A stretch of 64,000 nucleotides of DNA from NCBI RefSeq assembly GCF_003014735.1, contig NZ_PYAX01000013.1:62001-126000 (forward strand), read 5' to 3'. The notes under the pieces are model-generated. The model did no database searches. It was not told the DNA's origin and saw nothing but the letters and a program-made list of their open reading frames with translations. Each line of letters begins with the position of its first letter. Positions within the stretch are counted from its first letter, which is position 1. Positions 1 through 8,356 of the stretch are shown here, one piece after another. The stretch is from Saccharothrix carnea. GTDB taxonomy: Bacteria > Actinomycetota > Actinomycetes > Mycobacteriales > Pseudonocardiaceae. The position numbers were made by a program, and so were the translations under genes.

Positions 1-1123
1 GCTCGACCAGCAGCGGCTCGATGAAGGCGCTCAGCTTGGCGCCGTCGCCACCTTCCGCGGCCACGATGGCGTCGGCCAGCGCCGTCCACCGCGAGCGGTC
101 CGCGATGCCGGCCAGGACGGCTTCCGTGGCAGTACCCGGGGTCAGGTCGAAGTCACCACCGCGCAACGGCTTGTCCCGCAACGACTCCAGCAGCGCCTTG
201 AACCGGTCCGTCGCACCGGCACCCAGCGGGCAGCCCCGGATCACGCAGTCCTTCTGGAACGCCGAGAACGTCTCCTCCGCCGCCACCGCCCGCGTCTGCG
301 ACACCGCCGTCACGTCCAGCGTCGGGTCCGGCGCGCCGTCGAACACCATCCGCCCGATCCGGTCCGGGAACCGCGCCGCGTACAGGGTCAGCACCCGCGA
401 ACCCTCACCGAACCCGACCGCGTTCAGGTGCGGCACGTGCAACGCCTCGCGCAACTGCTCCAGGTCGGCCGACGCGCGCCACGAGTCCACCGCGGGCAAC
501 CGGTTCTCCATGTCGAGCACGCACTCGCGGCTGGCCAGCGTGTACGCGTCGACCAGGTCCTCGTTCGACTCCGCACCGGGATCGGCCTCCACGATGCCCA
601 CCCGCGCCGCGTCCGGCATGCACTGCACGGGGTCCGACTCGCCGGTGCCCCGCCGGTCCACACCGATCAGCGTGTACGTGCTCAGCACCGTCGCGGGCAG
701 GCTCGCGGCCAGCCGCGCGGCCTTCACCGTCCCCGGCTCACCACCCGCCTCGCCGACCACGACCAGCGGGCTGCCGCCCGTGCCGACGCGCAGCAGCGAC
801 ATGCCGAGGCTGCCCCGCCCGGGACGGCTCGGCACGTCCAGCCGCACGGTGAGCTGCGTGCACTCGTACTCCCACGTGCCCGCCGGCGCCGAGTCACCCA
901 TCCGCTCGCGCGTCGAGTCCGTGCACGACGACCACGCCATGCCGGGCGTCTCGAAGCTCGCCAGCGGCGGGACCTCGCGCGGACCGGACGGCACGGTGGC
1001 CGACGACGGCTGCTCGCCGTCACCGTGCACGGCGATCACCGGCCGGGTCGACGGACCCGCGCTGCACGCGGCCAGCGCGCTCAGAGCCACCAGCATCCAA
1101 GTGGCGTGACGCCGACGCGGCAC
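1..1123 (-). CDS. Secreted lipoprotein alpha/beta hydrolase, TAP-like, C-terminus cut by window edge
   Basis: The GTG start at 1123 follows a GAGGGG ribosome binding site. It opens an Arg-rich lipoprotein signal (VPRRRHATWMLVALSALAAC) with a lipobox Cys at about residue 20, so the protein should be exported and lipidated. Downstream text such as GVDRRGTGESDPVQC and FPDRIGRMVFDGAPDP matches the alpha/beta hydrolases with a TAP-like C-terminus (tripeptidyl aminopeptidase type). The nucleophile elbow, normally G-x-S-x-G, reads GFGEG: Gly at about residue 239 replaces the expected Ser. The protein may be non-catalytic or use another residue. The C-terminal third, with the expected Asp and His, lies outside the window. 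Confidence 0.8.
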   Translation of the reverse strand, partial: MPRRRHATWMLVALSALAACSAGPSTRPVIAVHGDGEQPSSATVPSGPREVPPLASFETPGMAWSSCTDSTRERMGDSAPAGTWEYECTQLTVRLDVPSRPGRGSLGMSLLRVGTGGSPLVVVGEAGGEPGTVKAARLAASLPATVLSTYTLIGVDRRGTGESDPVQCMPDAARVGIVEADPGAESNEDLVDAYTLASRECVLDMENRLPAVDSWRASADLEQLREALHVPHLNAVGFGEGSRVLTLYAARFPDRIGRMVFDGAPDPTLDVTAVSQTRAVAAEETFSAFQKDCVIRGCPLGAGATDRFKALLESLRDKPLRGGDFDLTPGTATEAVLAGIADRSRWTALADAIVAAEGGDGAKLSAFIEPLLVE

Positions 1124-1231
1124 AGCGGTCCCCTCGCTCTCTCCCACGGCATTGGTCTCCCGAAGGTGTGGTGCAGAGCCTCACACAGTCCAGGTGAGAC
1201 TTCGGTGAGCGGGCTGGGGGAGGATGTCGGC

Positions 1232-2143
1232 GTGGTCACGGTGCACATCGAAGGCGTCCCCGAACGCAGGCTCGGCCGATCGGGTCCGGTCACGCTCGCC
1301 GCCAAGGCGTTCGGGGCGATCCCGCCGACCGCTCTGGTCCTGTTGGGCGTGGTCAGCGTGCAGGTCGGCGCGGCCGTGGCCAAGCAGCTGTTCACCCAGG
1401 CGGGTGCCGCGGGCACGGTCACGCTGCGGCTCCTGCTGGCCGCCGTCGTGCTGCTGCTGGTGTGGCGTCCGTCGCTGCGCCTGGACCGGCGGACGTACGC
1501 GGTCATCGCCGGGTACGGGCTGGTGCTCGGCGCCATGAACCTGACCTTCTACCAGGCGATCAAGCACATCCCGCTGGGCGCGGCGGTCACCATCGAGTTC
1601 CTCGGGCCGCTGGCGGTGGCCGTGCTCGGGTCGCGGCGCTGGCTGGACGGGCTGTGGGCGCTGCTCGCGGCGGCCGGCGTGCTGCTGCTGACCAGGGTGG
1701 ACGGCGGCCTGGCGCTGCCCGGGGTGCTGTTCGCGCTGGCCGCGGCGGTGTGCTGGGCCGGGTACATCCTGCTGGCGGCGGCGCTGGGCAGCCGCACGTC
1801 GGACGGCAAGGGCCTGGCGCTGGCGATGGTGTTCGGCGCGGCCCTGGCGCTGCCGTTCGGCGTGGCCGAGGCGGGCACGATGCTGCTCGACCCGGTGGTG
1901 CTGATCGCGGGCGCGGCGGTGGCGCTGCTGTCGTCGGTGATCCCGTACTCGCTGGAGCTGGAGGCGCTGCGCAAGATCCCGCCGCGCGTGTTCGGCATCC
2001 TGATGAGCCTGGAGCCCGCCGTGGCGGCGCTGGCCGGGCTGATCCTGCTGCACGAGTCGCTGCACCCGGCGCAGTGGGTCGCGGTGTTCTGCGTGGTGCT
2101 GGCGTCGGTCGGGGCGACCCGGACCGCGAGACCGGAGGTGTGA
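1232..2143 (+). CDS. EamA/RhtA-type inner membrane exporter
   Basis: This 303-residue protein carries about ten hydrophobic segments in two repeats, the EamA (DUF6) drug/metabolite transporter architecture. Motifs such as NLTFYQAIKHIPLGAAVTIE and FGILMSLEPAVAALAGLILL are typical of the RhtA threonine/homoserine exporter branch; the substrate is not known. The GTG at 1232 was chosen because GGGGGAGG lies about 9 bases upstream. It is divergent from the hydrolase at the window start and is followed 3 bases later by a DUF1801 gene, so the two are probably cotranscribed. Confidence 0.85.
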   Translation: MVTVHIEGVPERRLGRSGPVTLAAKAFGAIPPTALVLLGVVSVQVGAAVAKQLFTQAGAAGTVTLRLLLAAVVLLLVWRPSLRLDRRTYAVIAGYGLVLGAMNLTFYQAIKHIPLGAAVTIEFLGPLAVAVLGSRRWLDGLWALLAAAGVLLLTRVDGGLALPGVLFALAAAVCWAGYILLAAALGSRTSDGKGLALAMVFGAALALPFGVAEAGTMLLDPVVLIAGAAVALLSSVIPYSLELEALRKIPPRVFGILMSLEPAVAALAGLILLHESLHPAQWVAVFCVVLASVGATRTARPEV

Positions 2144-2146
2144 GCG

Positions 2147-2584
2147 ATGGCCCAGAGCGAGGCCGCAACGGTCGAGGAGTACCTGGCCGAGCTGCCCGAG
2201 GACCGGCGGGCGACGGTGTCCGCGGTGCGGGACGTGATCCTGGCGAACCTGCCGGACGGGTACGTCGAGGGCATCCAGTGGGGCATGATCACCTACTCGG
2301 TGCCGCTGGAGGTGTCCGGCAAGACCTACAACGGGCAGCCGCTGGGGTACGTGTCGCTCGCGTCGCAGAAGAACCACGTCTCGCTGTACCTGATGGGTGT
2401 CTACGGCGAGCGCGAGCAGGAGTTCCGGGCCGAGTTCGAAGCGACCGGCCGCAAGCTCGACATGGGCAAGAGCTGCGTGCGGTTCAAGCGGACCGACGAC
2501 CTGCCGCTCGACCTGATCGGACGTGAAGTCGCACGTCAGAGCGTGGCCGAGTTCGTGGCGAAGGCGAAGGCCGCCCGGTCCTAG
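2147..2584 (+). CDS. DUF1801 (YdhG-like) small protein
   Basis: A 145-residue soluble protein with no signal or membrane segment. The pattern of an N-terminal acidic helix (TVEEYLAELPEDRRATVSAV), a central GIQWGMITYSVP segment and a C-terminal MGKSCVRFKRTDDLPLDLI fits the DUF1801/YdhG family, a small fold of unproven function sometimes linked to iron-chaperone-like proteins. It starts 3 bases after the EamA exporter and its last 4 bases overlap the 3' end of the opposing membrane-protein gene. Confidence 0.8.
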   Translation: MAQSEAATVEEYLAELPEDRRATVSAVRDVILANLPDGYVEGIQWGMITYSVPLEVSGKTYNGQPLGYVSLASQKNHVSLYLMGVYGEREQEFRAEFEATGRKLDMGKSCVRFKRTDDLPLDLIGREVARQSVAEFVAKAKAARS

Positions 2585-3057
2585 GGCTGGGGCTTGGGCG
2601 GCTGCTCGGGCGGTGGCTCGTCGTTGCTGAGCCGCCCGTCGATCAGCTCGCCGCCGCGCTCCTCGAAGATCGCTGCGTAGGTGGCGGCGTACTTGCGGTA
2701 GACGGCGAGCATCTCGCCTTCCACCGCGTCGGCCACGTCGGCGCGGAACTCGTCGCGCAGCCGGCGCATGGTGTTCACCGCGCTGCGCCGCATCAGGCTG
2801 TGCAGGTAGGGCCGGAACGTCACGTTCAGCCCGCCCACCACGGCCGCCGTGAGCAGCAGCACCTTGCCCAGCGCCGTCTCCGACGAGGTGAAGCCCACCG
2901 CGAGCACGGCGGGCACGAAGATCAGCACCACGGTGTAGAACAGCCCGGTGGTGCGGTGCACGACCCGCCACATCGACAGCCGGCGGCAGTCGTGCCGCAT
3001 GCGGTCGTCGAGTTCCCGGATGAGCACGCCCACGTCGGCTACAGGTAAGTCGGCCAC
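2581..3057 (-). CDS. Small membrane protein with two central transmembrane helices
   Basis: A 158-residue protein starting at GTG 3057. After a charged cytoplasmic N-terminus (IRELDDRMRHDCRRLSMWRVVH) come two hydrophobic helices (about residues 35-55 and 65-80). A long charged, probably helical tail follows, ending in a Pro-rich stretch (EPPPEQPPKPQP). The layout recalls the 2TM-plus-tail SLATT/DUF4231 group, but no signature residue proves this. No nucleotide-synthase partner lies nearby, so a link to defence systems is not supported. Function unknown. Confidence 0.7.
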   Translation of the reverse strand: MADLPVADVGVLIRELDDRMRHDCRRLSMWRVVHRTTGLFYTVVLIFVPAVLAVGFTSSETALGKVLLLTAAVVGGLNVTFRPYLHSLMRRSAVNTMRRLRDEFRADVADAVEGEMLAVYRKYAATYAAIFEERGGELIDGRLSNDEPPPEQPPKPQP

Positions 3058-3084
3058 AGCCCGTCACCGTACCGACCCGGGCGG

Positions 3085-4158
3085 TCACGCGGGGCGGACT
3101 TCGCCTCGCAGCACGGATTCCACGTCATAGCGGGCGGGCTGGTCGAGCTGGTCGTAGCGGCACGACGCGGGATCCCGGTCGGGCCGCCACCGGCGGAACT
3201 GGCCGTTGTGCCGCAGCCGGGCCGGCGCCGCGCCCTCGGTCTGCGAGTACGCGATCTCCAGCACGCGTTCCGGCCGCAACGGCACCCAGTCGGCGTGCTT
3301 GCCGCGCCACCGGTTGATCTCGCCGGGCAGCCGGCGGCCATCGGGCTCCACCAGCCACGGGTGCTCGCCGGTGGTGATCAGGGGTTGGAACTCCTCGGCC
3401 AGCGCACGCCGTTCGGCCGCCTTGAACGACCCGACCACGCCGACGTGGTGCAGGATGCCCGCGTCGTCGTGCAGGCCGAGCAGCAGCGAGCCGACCGCCG
3501 TGCCCGGTTCGGTGTCCTTGTGCCAGCGCAGCCCGGCCACCACGCACTCGGCGGTGCGGGCGTGCTTGACCTTGACCATGGTGCGCTTGCCGGGCGTGTA
3601 CTCGCCCGCAGCGGGCTTGCCGATGACGCCGTCCAGGCCCGCGCCCTCGAACAGCTCGAACCACTGCGCGGCCAGGTCTCCATCAGTGGTCGCGGGCGTG
3701 AGGTAGAGGCCGTCGCCGGGCGTGATCAGGCCCTCCAACGTGGCACGGCGCTCGGTGCAGGGCCGCTCCAGCAGCAGGTCGTCGCCCACGGCCAGCACGT
3801 CGAACGCCACGAAGCTGGCCGGCGTCTGCTCCGCGAGCAGACGCACGCGGCTCTCCGCCGGGTGGATGCGCTCGGACAACGCGTCGAAGTCGAGCTTGTC
3901 GTCCTTGGCCACGACGAGCTCGCCGTCGACCACGATCCGCGGCGGCAGGGTGCGCTTCAGCGCGGCCTCGGCCTCCGGGAAGTACCGGTTGAGCGGCTTG
4001 CCGCTGCGGGACTGGAGGAACACCTCGTCGCCGTCGCGGAAGACCAGGCAGCGGTAACCGTCCCACTTCGGCTCGAACACCAGGTCCGCGCCGGTCGGGA
4101 TCTTGTCCACCGCGGTGGCCAGCATCGGCTGCACGGGAGGGGTCAACGGGAGCGCCAC
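3085..4158 (-). CDS. ATP-dependent DNA ligase, LigC-like
   Basis: The protein has an adenylation domain followed by an OB-fold domain, the minimal ATP-dependent ligase layout. Motif I is EPKWDGYR with the AMP-accepting Lys at residue 31. Further motifs are VVDGELVV (motif III region), FVAFDVLAV, GLDGVIGKP (motif IV) and MVKVKHART (motif V). At 357 residues it matches actinobacterial LigC, which seals nicks and aids back-up end joining. The GTG at 4158 was chosen because of an AGGCAGGA element upstream; an ATG at 4185 would add nine residues. No Ku or LigD gene is nearby. It is the last gene in the same direction as the Asp23 operon, with 26 bases between them. Confidence 0.88.
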   Translation of the reverse strand: MALPLTPPVQPMLATAVDKIPTGADLVFEPKWDGYRCLVFRDGDEVFLQSRSGKPLNRYFPEAEAALKRTLPPRIVVDGELVVAKDDKLDFDALSERIHPAESRVRLLAEQTPASFVAFDVLAVGDDLLLERPCTERRATLEGLITPGDGLYLTPATTDGDLAAQWFELFEGAGLDGVIGKPAAGEYTPGKRTMVKVKHARTAECVVAGLRWHKDTEPGTAVGSLLLGLHDDAGILHHVGVVGSFKAAERRALAEEFQPLITTGEHPWLVEPDGRRLPGEINRWRGKHADWVPLRPERVLEIAYSQTEGAAPARLRHNGQFRRWRPDRDPASCRYDQLDQPARYDVESVLRGEVRPA

Positions 4159-4184
4159 CCGGCCATCCTGCCTGGTGGACCGCA

Positions 4185-4718
4185 CTAGCGCACGCGTTGG
4201 CGCTCCCTCTTGGCCAGATCCAGCCGCACCGCGGCGGGCAGCACGTCGACACCGAGCGCGCTGCGCGCCCGGGACAGCACGCGGTCGTCCAGCTCACGCC
4301 ACACCCGAGTCACGTCCGCGCCGTGCCGCAACGTCAGCCGCAGCCGCAGCGCGGGCGAGCCCACCACGGACACCTTCGCCCCGGCCACGCCGTGGACCTG
4401 CTCGGCGTCCGCCCGCACCGCCGCCGCGAGCGCCTTGGCGGTCACCACCACGTCGTCCAGGCGCAGGTCGGGGTGCCGTTCCGGGCGGATCGCGCGCCAC
4501 GCCCACCACAGCCCGAGGACCACGGCCAGCAGGCCGAGCGCGAGGAGCCCGAGCCGGACGGGCAGCAGGTGCCGGCGGGCCCAGTCGAGCACGACCGGGT
4601 CCAGCACCGGCCGGTCCACGTCGAACCGGTGCAGCAGCACGGCCGCGCCGCCGACCAGCAGCGCGAGCGCGCCGAGCACGGCCGCCATCACGCGTTCGAC
4701 GCGGTTCGAGCGGTTCAC
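4185..4718 (-). CDS. AmaP-like alkaline-shock membrane anchor
   Basis: A 177-residue protein beginning at GTG 4718, overlapping the preceding stop by 4 bases. Two hydrophobic helices near the N-terminus (AAVLGALALLVGGAAVLL and a second around residue 60) precede a soluble alpha/beta domain (KALAAAVRADAEQVHGVAGA onward). This is the layout of AmaP proteins, which hold Asp23/Gls24 proteins at the membrane. Position at the end of an Asp23 operon supports the call. The protein should face the cytoplasm with its C-terminal domain. Confidence 0.75.
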   Translation of the reverse strand: MNRSNRVERVMAAVLGALALLVGGAAVLLHRFDVDRPVLDPVVLDWARRHLLPVRLGLLALGLLAVVLGLWWAWRAIRPERHPDLRLDDVVVTAKALAAAVRADAEQVHGVAGAKVSVVGSPALRLRLTLRHGADVTRVWRELDDRVLSRARSALGVDVLPAAVRLDLAKRERQRVR

Positions 4719-5215
4719 GGGCGGTCCTTGGGTGAGATGACCACGACCGACACCTTCGGCCGCACGGGCAGCGGCAGGTCGGCCACCGCCGCCTGAGCCA
4801 CCTCCAGCAGCCGGGGCCGCAACGTCGCCTCGTCGTGCACCCGACTCCTCGCCCGGACTCGCACCTTGCGCCGCGACGCGGTGACCGACGCGTCCAGCAC
4901 GCCTTCCTCCGCCCGCACGCGGTGCCCGACCACCCGGGCCAGGGACGTCGGCGTGGTCACCACCCGGACCCCGTCCGCCGGGTCGTCCAACGGCAGCTGC
5001 GCCACCCCCGCCCGTGACGCCAGGACCAGCAGGACCAGGCCACCGGCCGCCAGGGACGCGCCGAGCACGAGCACCGGCCGGTCCACCCAGGACCAGTCCG
5101 GGAGCGACCACGCGCGTCCGGTCCAGTGCCGGACCACCGCGACGGCCAGCAGCGCACCGGCGGCGGCCAGCGCCAGCCCGAGCAACGGCGACAGCACCCG
5201 CAGCAGGACCCGCAC
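4715..5215 (-). CDS. DUF6286-type membrane protein of the Asp23 operon
   Basis: A 166-residue protein from GTG 5215. Two transmembrane helices (LGLALAAAGALLAVAVV and VLVLGASLAAGGLVLLVL) are followed by a cytoplasmic domain with a beta-alpha pattern (SLARVVGHRVRAEEGVLDAS ... RPKVSVVVI) resembling DUF6286. It sits directly after an Asp23-like gene and overlaps the next gene by 4 bases. This suggests tight translational coupling within an envelope stress module. Confidence 0.75.
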   Translation of the reverse strand: MRVLLRVLSPLLGLALAAAGALLAVAVVRHWTGRAWSLPDWSWVDRPVLVLGASLAAGGLVLLVLASRAGVAQLPLDDPADGVRVVTTPTSLARVVGHRVRAEEGVLDASVTASRRKVRVRARSRVHDEATLRPRLLEVAQAAVADLPLPVRPKVSVVVISPKDRP

Positions 5216-5533
5216 CTACACCACCCGCGGCCGGGTCGGGGCGCGCAGCGCGGACACCGTCAAGGCCAGAGACCGGACCCGGTACCCGGTGATCCGCTCC
5301 ACCTCCTCGGTGACGTGCCGCCGGACGTCCGCGGCGGCGGTGCGGACGGGCGCGGGGTAGGGCAACGCCAGCTTCACCACCAGCTCCAGGTCACCGTCCG
5401 CCTCGCCGACGCCCACCTTCACCGCCGCGCTCGGTTCCGCGCCGGGCACCAGGCGGACGGCGTGCGCCGCCACCTTCCGCACGACGGTCGGGTGGATCTC
5501 CAATGACCCCTCCGCCTGGTCGGGGCCGGTCAC
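5216..5533 (-). CDS. Asp23/Gls24 family protein (second copy)
   Basis: A 105-residue soluble protein with the Asp23/Gls24 core: IHPTVVRKVAAHAVRLVPGA, then VKVGVGEADGDLELVVKLAL and a helix leading to VEERITGYRVRSLALTVSAL-type text. Asp23 proteins are abundant membrane-associated envelope stress proteins. The GTG start at 5533 overlaps the stop of the small DUF2273-like gene by 4 bases. Confidence 0.8.
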   Translation of the reverse strand: MTGPDQAEGSLEIHPTVVRKVAAHAVRLVPGAEPSAAVKVGVGEADGDLELVVKLALPYPAPVRTAAADVRRHVTEEVERITGYRVRSLALTVSALRAPTRPRVV

Positions 5534-5706
5534 TTGTCGCGGCCCCGGCCGAGCAGGTCGCCCAGGTCGAGCCCGCCGTCGAGGACCCGGCCCACGACCA
5601 GCCCGATCACCCCGACCGCCAGGGTCACCAGGAACGCGGTGAACCCGCCGGTCGCGGCCAAGCCCAGGACCAGGCCCGCGAGCAGGCCCGTCTGCGTCGC
5701 GCTCAT
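5530..5706 (-). CDS. DUF2273-like small integral membrane protein
   Basis: A 58-residue protein from ATG 5706. It begins MSATQTGLLAGLVLGLAATG, continues with two closely spaced hydrophobic helices, and ends in a soluble DLLGRGRDK tail. Small DUF2273 membrane proteins are regular members of Asp23 operons. Both ends overlap the neighbouring genes by 4 bases (ATGA and GTGA), strong evidence that this short gene is translated as part of the operon. Confidence 0.8.
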   Translation of the reverse strand: MSATQTGLLAGLVLGLAATGGFTAFLVTLAVGVIGLVVGRVLDGGLDLGDLLGRGRDK

Positions 5707-5966
5707 CCGCCCTCCAACTCCAGGTCGGCCACGGTGACGTCCACCGGCGCGCGGCCGGTCACCCGCGCCACGTGCGCCCGCAGCTCCGACACCACCTCGG
5801 CGATCGGCCGGTCCGGCCGCAGCACCACCGCGACCTCGACCCGGTCGCCGACCCGGACGCCGTCCACCCGCCGCCCGGGCAGGTAGGAGGCGACCGCGCC
5901 GTCCAGCCGCGCCACGTCCGGGTGGGCCAGCAGCGCCGACTCCACGTCCTCCGCCACGTCCGTCAC
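5703..5966 (-). CDS. Small Asp23-operon protein, Asp23-like fold
   Basis: An 87-residue protein from GTG 5966. It starts with a short helix (VAEDVESALLAHPDVARL), then beta strands (VRVGDRVEVAVVLRPDRP) and a helix plus strand (RAHVARVTGRAPVDVTVADL). The order resembles a shortened Asp23/Gls24 domain. The start overlaps the stop of the first Asp23 gene and the end overlaps the DUF2273-like gene. A structural role in the same envelope complex is inferred. Confidence 0.7.
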   Translation of the reverse strand: MTDVAEDVESALLAHPDVARLDGAVASYLPGRRVDGVRVGDRVEVAVVLRPDRPIAEVVSELRAHVARVTGRAPVDVTVADLELEGG

Positions 5967-6412
5967 TCGACCCGCGACCCCGTCGACGGCGCGGTCTCCT
6001 CGTCGTCCTCGGGCAGGTGGATGTCGTTCACCGCGATGTTGACCTCGATGACCTCGAGCCCGGTCATCCGCTCGACCTGGCCGATCACGTTGCGCCGCAC
6101 GGCCCGCGCCAGGTCGACGATGCTCGCGCCGTACTCGACGATGATGTCCAGGTCGACCGCGGCCTGCCGCTCGCCCACCTCGACGGCCACGCCGGCGGTG
6201 CTCGCGGTGCCCGCGCCGGGGATCCGCTCGCGCAGCGCGCCGAACGCCCGCGACACACCGCCGCCCACGGCGTGCACGCCGGAGATCTCCCTGGCCGCGA
6301 TGCCCGCGACCTTCTGCACGACCGACGACGCGATCGTGGTCCGGCCCAACTCGGTGTCGTCGGCCGGACGCGCGGTGCCGGTGTCCGGCTTGACGGCGGT
6401 GCTCTGAGCCAC
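5963..6412 (-). CDS. Asp23/Gls24 family envelope stress protein, first gene of operon
   Basis: A 149-residue protein with a complete Asp23/Gls24 domain: TTIASSVVQKVAGIAAREIS, a Gly-rich turn, then AVDLDIIVEYGASIVDLARA and VIGQVERMTGLEVIEVNIAV. The N-terminal 20 residues and acidic C-terminus (PEDDEETAPS) are low complexity. It heads a run of six genes (6412 down to 4185) with 4-base overlaps or direct junctions, so one transcript from upstream of 6412 is likely. Confidence 0.88.
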   Translation of the reverse strand: MAQSTAVKPDTGTARPADDTELGRTTIASSVVQKVAGIAAREISGVHAVGGGVSRAFGALRERIPGAGTASTAGVAVEVGERQAAVDLDIIVEYGASIVDLARAVRRNVIGQVERMTGLEVIEVNIAVNDIHLPEDDEETAPSTGSRVE

Positions 6413-6465
6413 GGCGGATCCCTCCGAATCGTTGCGTGCCCGTTCGGAGGCGGACCGTAGCCGGA

Positions 6466-7239
6466 TCAGGCCGGTGATGCGCCCGACGTCACCGGATCAG
6501 GCGTCACCCTCCGGTACCGCAGGAGGAGGGCGCTGTCGGCGTGCAGCACCGACGCCAACTCCATCGACCGAGGTGACGGCGGCAGCGGGCCCACCGCGAT
6601 CCGGCCCGCGTCACCGCCCGCGAGCAGCGGGGAGAACGTCACGCACAGCACGTCCACCAGGTCGGCGTCGATCAGCGCGCCGAACACGTGCGGCCCGCCC
6701 TCGCAGTCGACCCGGCGCAACCCGCGCTCGTCCAACGCCGCCAGCGCCAGGTCCATGGACACCGCCTCCTCACCGGCCACGACGACGTCCGCGCCCGCCG
6801 CCGCCAGCGCGTCACGCCGCTCCCGGGGCGCCGCCGCCGTGGTGAGGATGATCGGCGGCACGGACGTGCTGGTCACCAGGGCGGATGTCGGCTCGATCGA
6901 GCACCGCCCCGTCACCACCGCGATCGGCGGCACGGGCGTGAGGCCCAGCCTGGCCCGCCGGGACGCGCGGACCTCGCCCGCCTTGACCCCCTGGTAGCCC
7001 TCGACCAGGGCCGTGCCCGCGCCGACGAGCACCACGTCGCACAGGTCGCGGCCGAGCATGAACACCTTGTGGTCGGCCGCGTTGCCCAGCCCCTCGGACC
7101 GCCCGGCGACCGACACCGCACCGTCCACGCTGGACACGAAGTTCACCTGCACCCACGGCCGGTCCAGTCCGGCTGGGTAGTCGTAGAGCCGTTCCAGCTC
7201 CTCGTCGGTGATCTCGCCGTCACGTGGTGGCCACAACAT
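6466..7239 (-). CDS. RibD C-terminal-like pyrimidine reductase
   Basis: A 257-residue protein with the dihydrofolate-reductase-like fold of the RibD C-terminal domain. VNFVSSVDGAVSVAGRSEGL and ADHKVFMLGRDLCDVVLVGAGT form the NADPH and substrate region, and RRVDCEGGPHVFGALIDADLVDVL is the late conserved block. The family reduces 5-amino-6-ribosylaminouracil phosphate or similar pyrimidines. It stands alone rather than with rib genes, so its substrate is open. The ATG at 7239 is preferred; GTG 7245 is possible. It is divergent from zapE with about 39 bases between starts. Confidence 0.78.
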   Translation of the reverse strand: MLWPPRDGEITDEELERLYDYPAGLDRPWVQVNFVSSVDGAVSVAGRSEGLGNAADHKVFMLGRDLCDVVLVGAGTALVEGYQGVKAGEVRASRRARLGLTPVPPIAVVTGRCSIEPTSALVTSTSVPPIILTTAAAPRERRDALAAAGADVVVAGEEAVSMDLALAALDERGLRRVDCEGGPHVFGALIDADLVDVLCVTFSPLLAGGDAGRIAVGPLPPSPRSMELASVLHADSALLLRYRRVTPDPVTSGASPA

Positions 7240-7278
7240 CCGCACCGCCACATCCCAGCACGCCGTTACGATCCGGTC

Positions 7279-8289
7279 ATGTCCGCCCCGCCGCGCCTGT
7301 CCGACCGAACCCCGCACGTCGCCGCGGACGAGCTGGTGGACGCGATGGTCCCGCCGCCCCGCTTCGACGCGGTCCGCTTCGACACCTACCTGCCCAACCC
7401 GGACGAGCCGAGCCAGGCGGCGGCGGTGCGGGCGTGCCGGGAGTTCGCCGAACGCGTGTCCGAGGGCGACCGCCGGGGCGTGCTGGGCCGGCTGTTCAAG
7501 CGGTCGGGTGACGGCGAGGCCAAGCCCGGCCTCTACCTCGACGGCGGGTTCGGCGTCGGCAAGACCCACCTGCTGGCGTCGGTGTGGCACGCAGTGCCCG
7601 GTCCCAAGGCCTACGGCACGTTCGTCGAGCTGACCAACCTGGTCGGCGCGCTCGGCTTCGGCGAGACCGTGCGCCGGCTGTCGGCGCACAAGCTGCTCGC
7701 GATCGACGAGTTCGAGCTGGACGACCCGGGTGACACGATGCTGGTCACCCGGTTGATCAAGGAGTTGACCGCGGCGGGCGTGTCGGTCGCGGCCACGTCG
7801 AACACGCTGCCGGACAAGCTGGGCGAGGGCCGGTTCGCCGCCGCCGACTTCCTGCGCGAGATCCAGTCGATGTCGGCGAAGTTCACGGTGGTCCGGGTCG
7901 ACGGCCCCGACTACCGCCACCGCGGCCTGCCGGACGCGCCGCCGCCGATGGCCGACGAGGACCTGGTGGCCAAGTCCCAGGGCACGCCCGGCAGCACGTT
8001 GGACGAGTTCGCCGACCTGTGCGACGCGCTGGCCAGGATCCACCCGTCGAGCTACGGCCGGCTGGTGGACGGCGTCACGGCGGTGCACCTGCGCCACGTC
8101 CGGCCCGCGCCCGACCAGGCGGTGGCGCTGCGGCTGGTGGCGCTCGGCGACCGGCTCTACGACCGGGACATCCCGGTGGCGGTGTCCGGCGAGCCGCTCT
8201 CGGAGCTGTTCACGGCCGAGATGCTGCGCGGCGGCTACCGCAAGAAGTACCTGCGGGCGGTATCGCGCCTGGTGGCGCTGTCACGCTGA
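7279..8289 (+). CDS. zapE: ZapE/AFG1-like cell division ATPase
   Basis: A 336-residue AAA-type ATPase. Walker A is GGFGVGKTH at about residue 90, Walker B is LLAIDEFELDDPGD, and AATSNTLPDKLGEGRF carries the sensor region, a signature of the AFG1/ZapE family. ZapE interacts with the FtsZ ring in bacteria; mitochondrial AFG1 assists respiratory-chain quality control. The C-terminus (GGYRKKYLRAVSRL) also fits the family. ATG 7279 gives the family length. Confidence 0.9.
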   Translation: MSAPPRLSDRTPHVAADELVDAMVPPPRFDAVRFDTYLPNPDEPSQAAAVRACREFAERVSEGDRRGVLGRLFKRSGDGEAKPGLYLDGGFGVGKTHLLASVWHAVPGPKAYGTFVELTNLVGALGFGETVRRLSAHKLLAIDEFELDDPGDTMLVTRLIKELTAAGVSVAATSNTLPDKLGEGRFAAADFLREIQSMSAKFTVVRVDGPDYRHRGLPDAPPPMADEDLVAKSQGTPGSTLDEFADLCDALARIHPSSYGRLVDGVTAVHLRHVRPAPDQAVALRLVALGDRLYDRDIPVAVSGEPLSELFTAEMLRGGYRKKYLRAVSRLVALSR

Positions 8290-8356
8290 TCTTGCCTGCT
8301 CAGACCCCCGTTCAGGGGAGTTTTGCGGGTGGTCCGCCGGGTATCCATCGGCCGTG

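Noticed and set aside
2581-3057. SLATT-type effector of a nucleotide-signalling defence system
   Set aside because: Only the two-helix-plus-tail topology fits; no nucleotidyltransferase or other defence gene is adjacent.
1181-3088. Long open frame of about 635 codons on the minus strand
   Set aside because: It runs antisense to the EamA and DUF1801 genes, is extremely rich in Arg, Gln, His and Pro, and has no domain motifs; a high-GC shadow frame.
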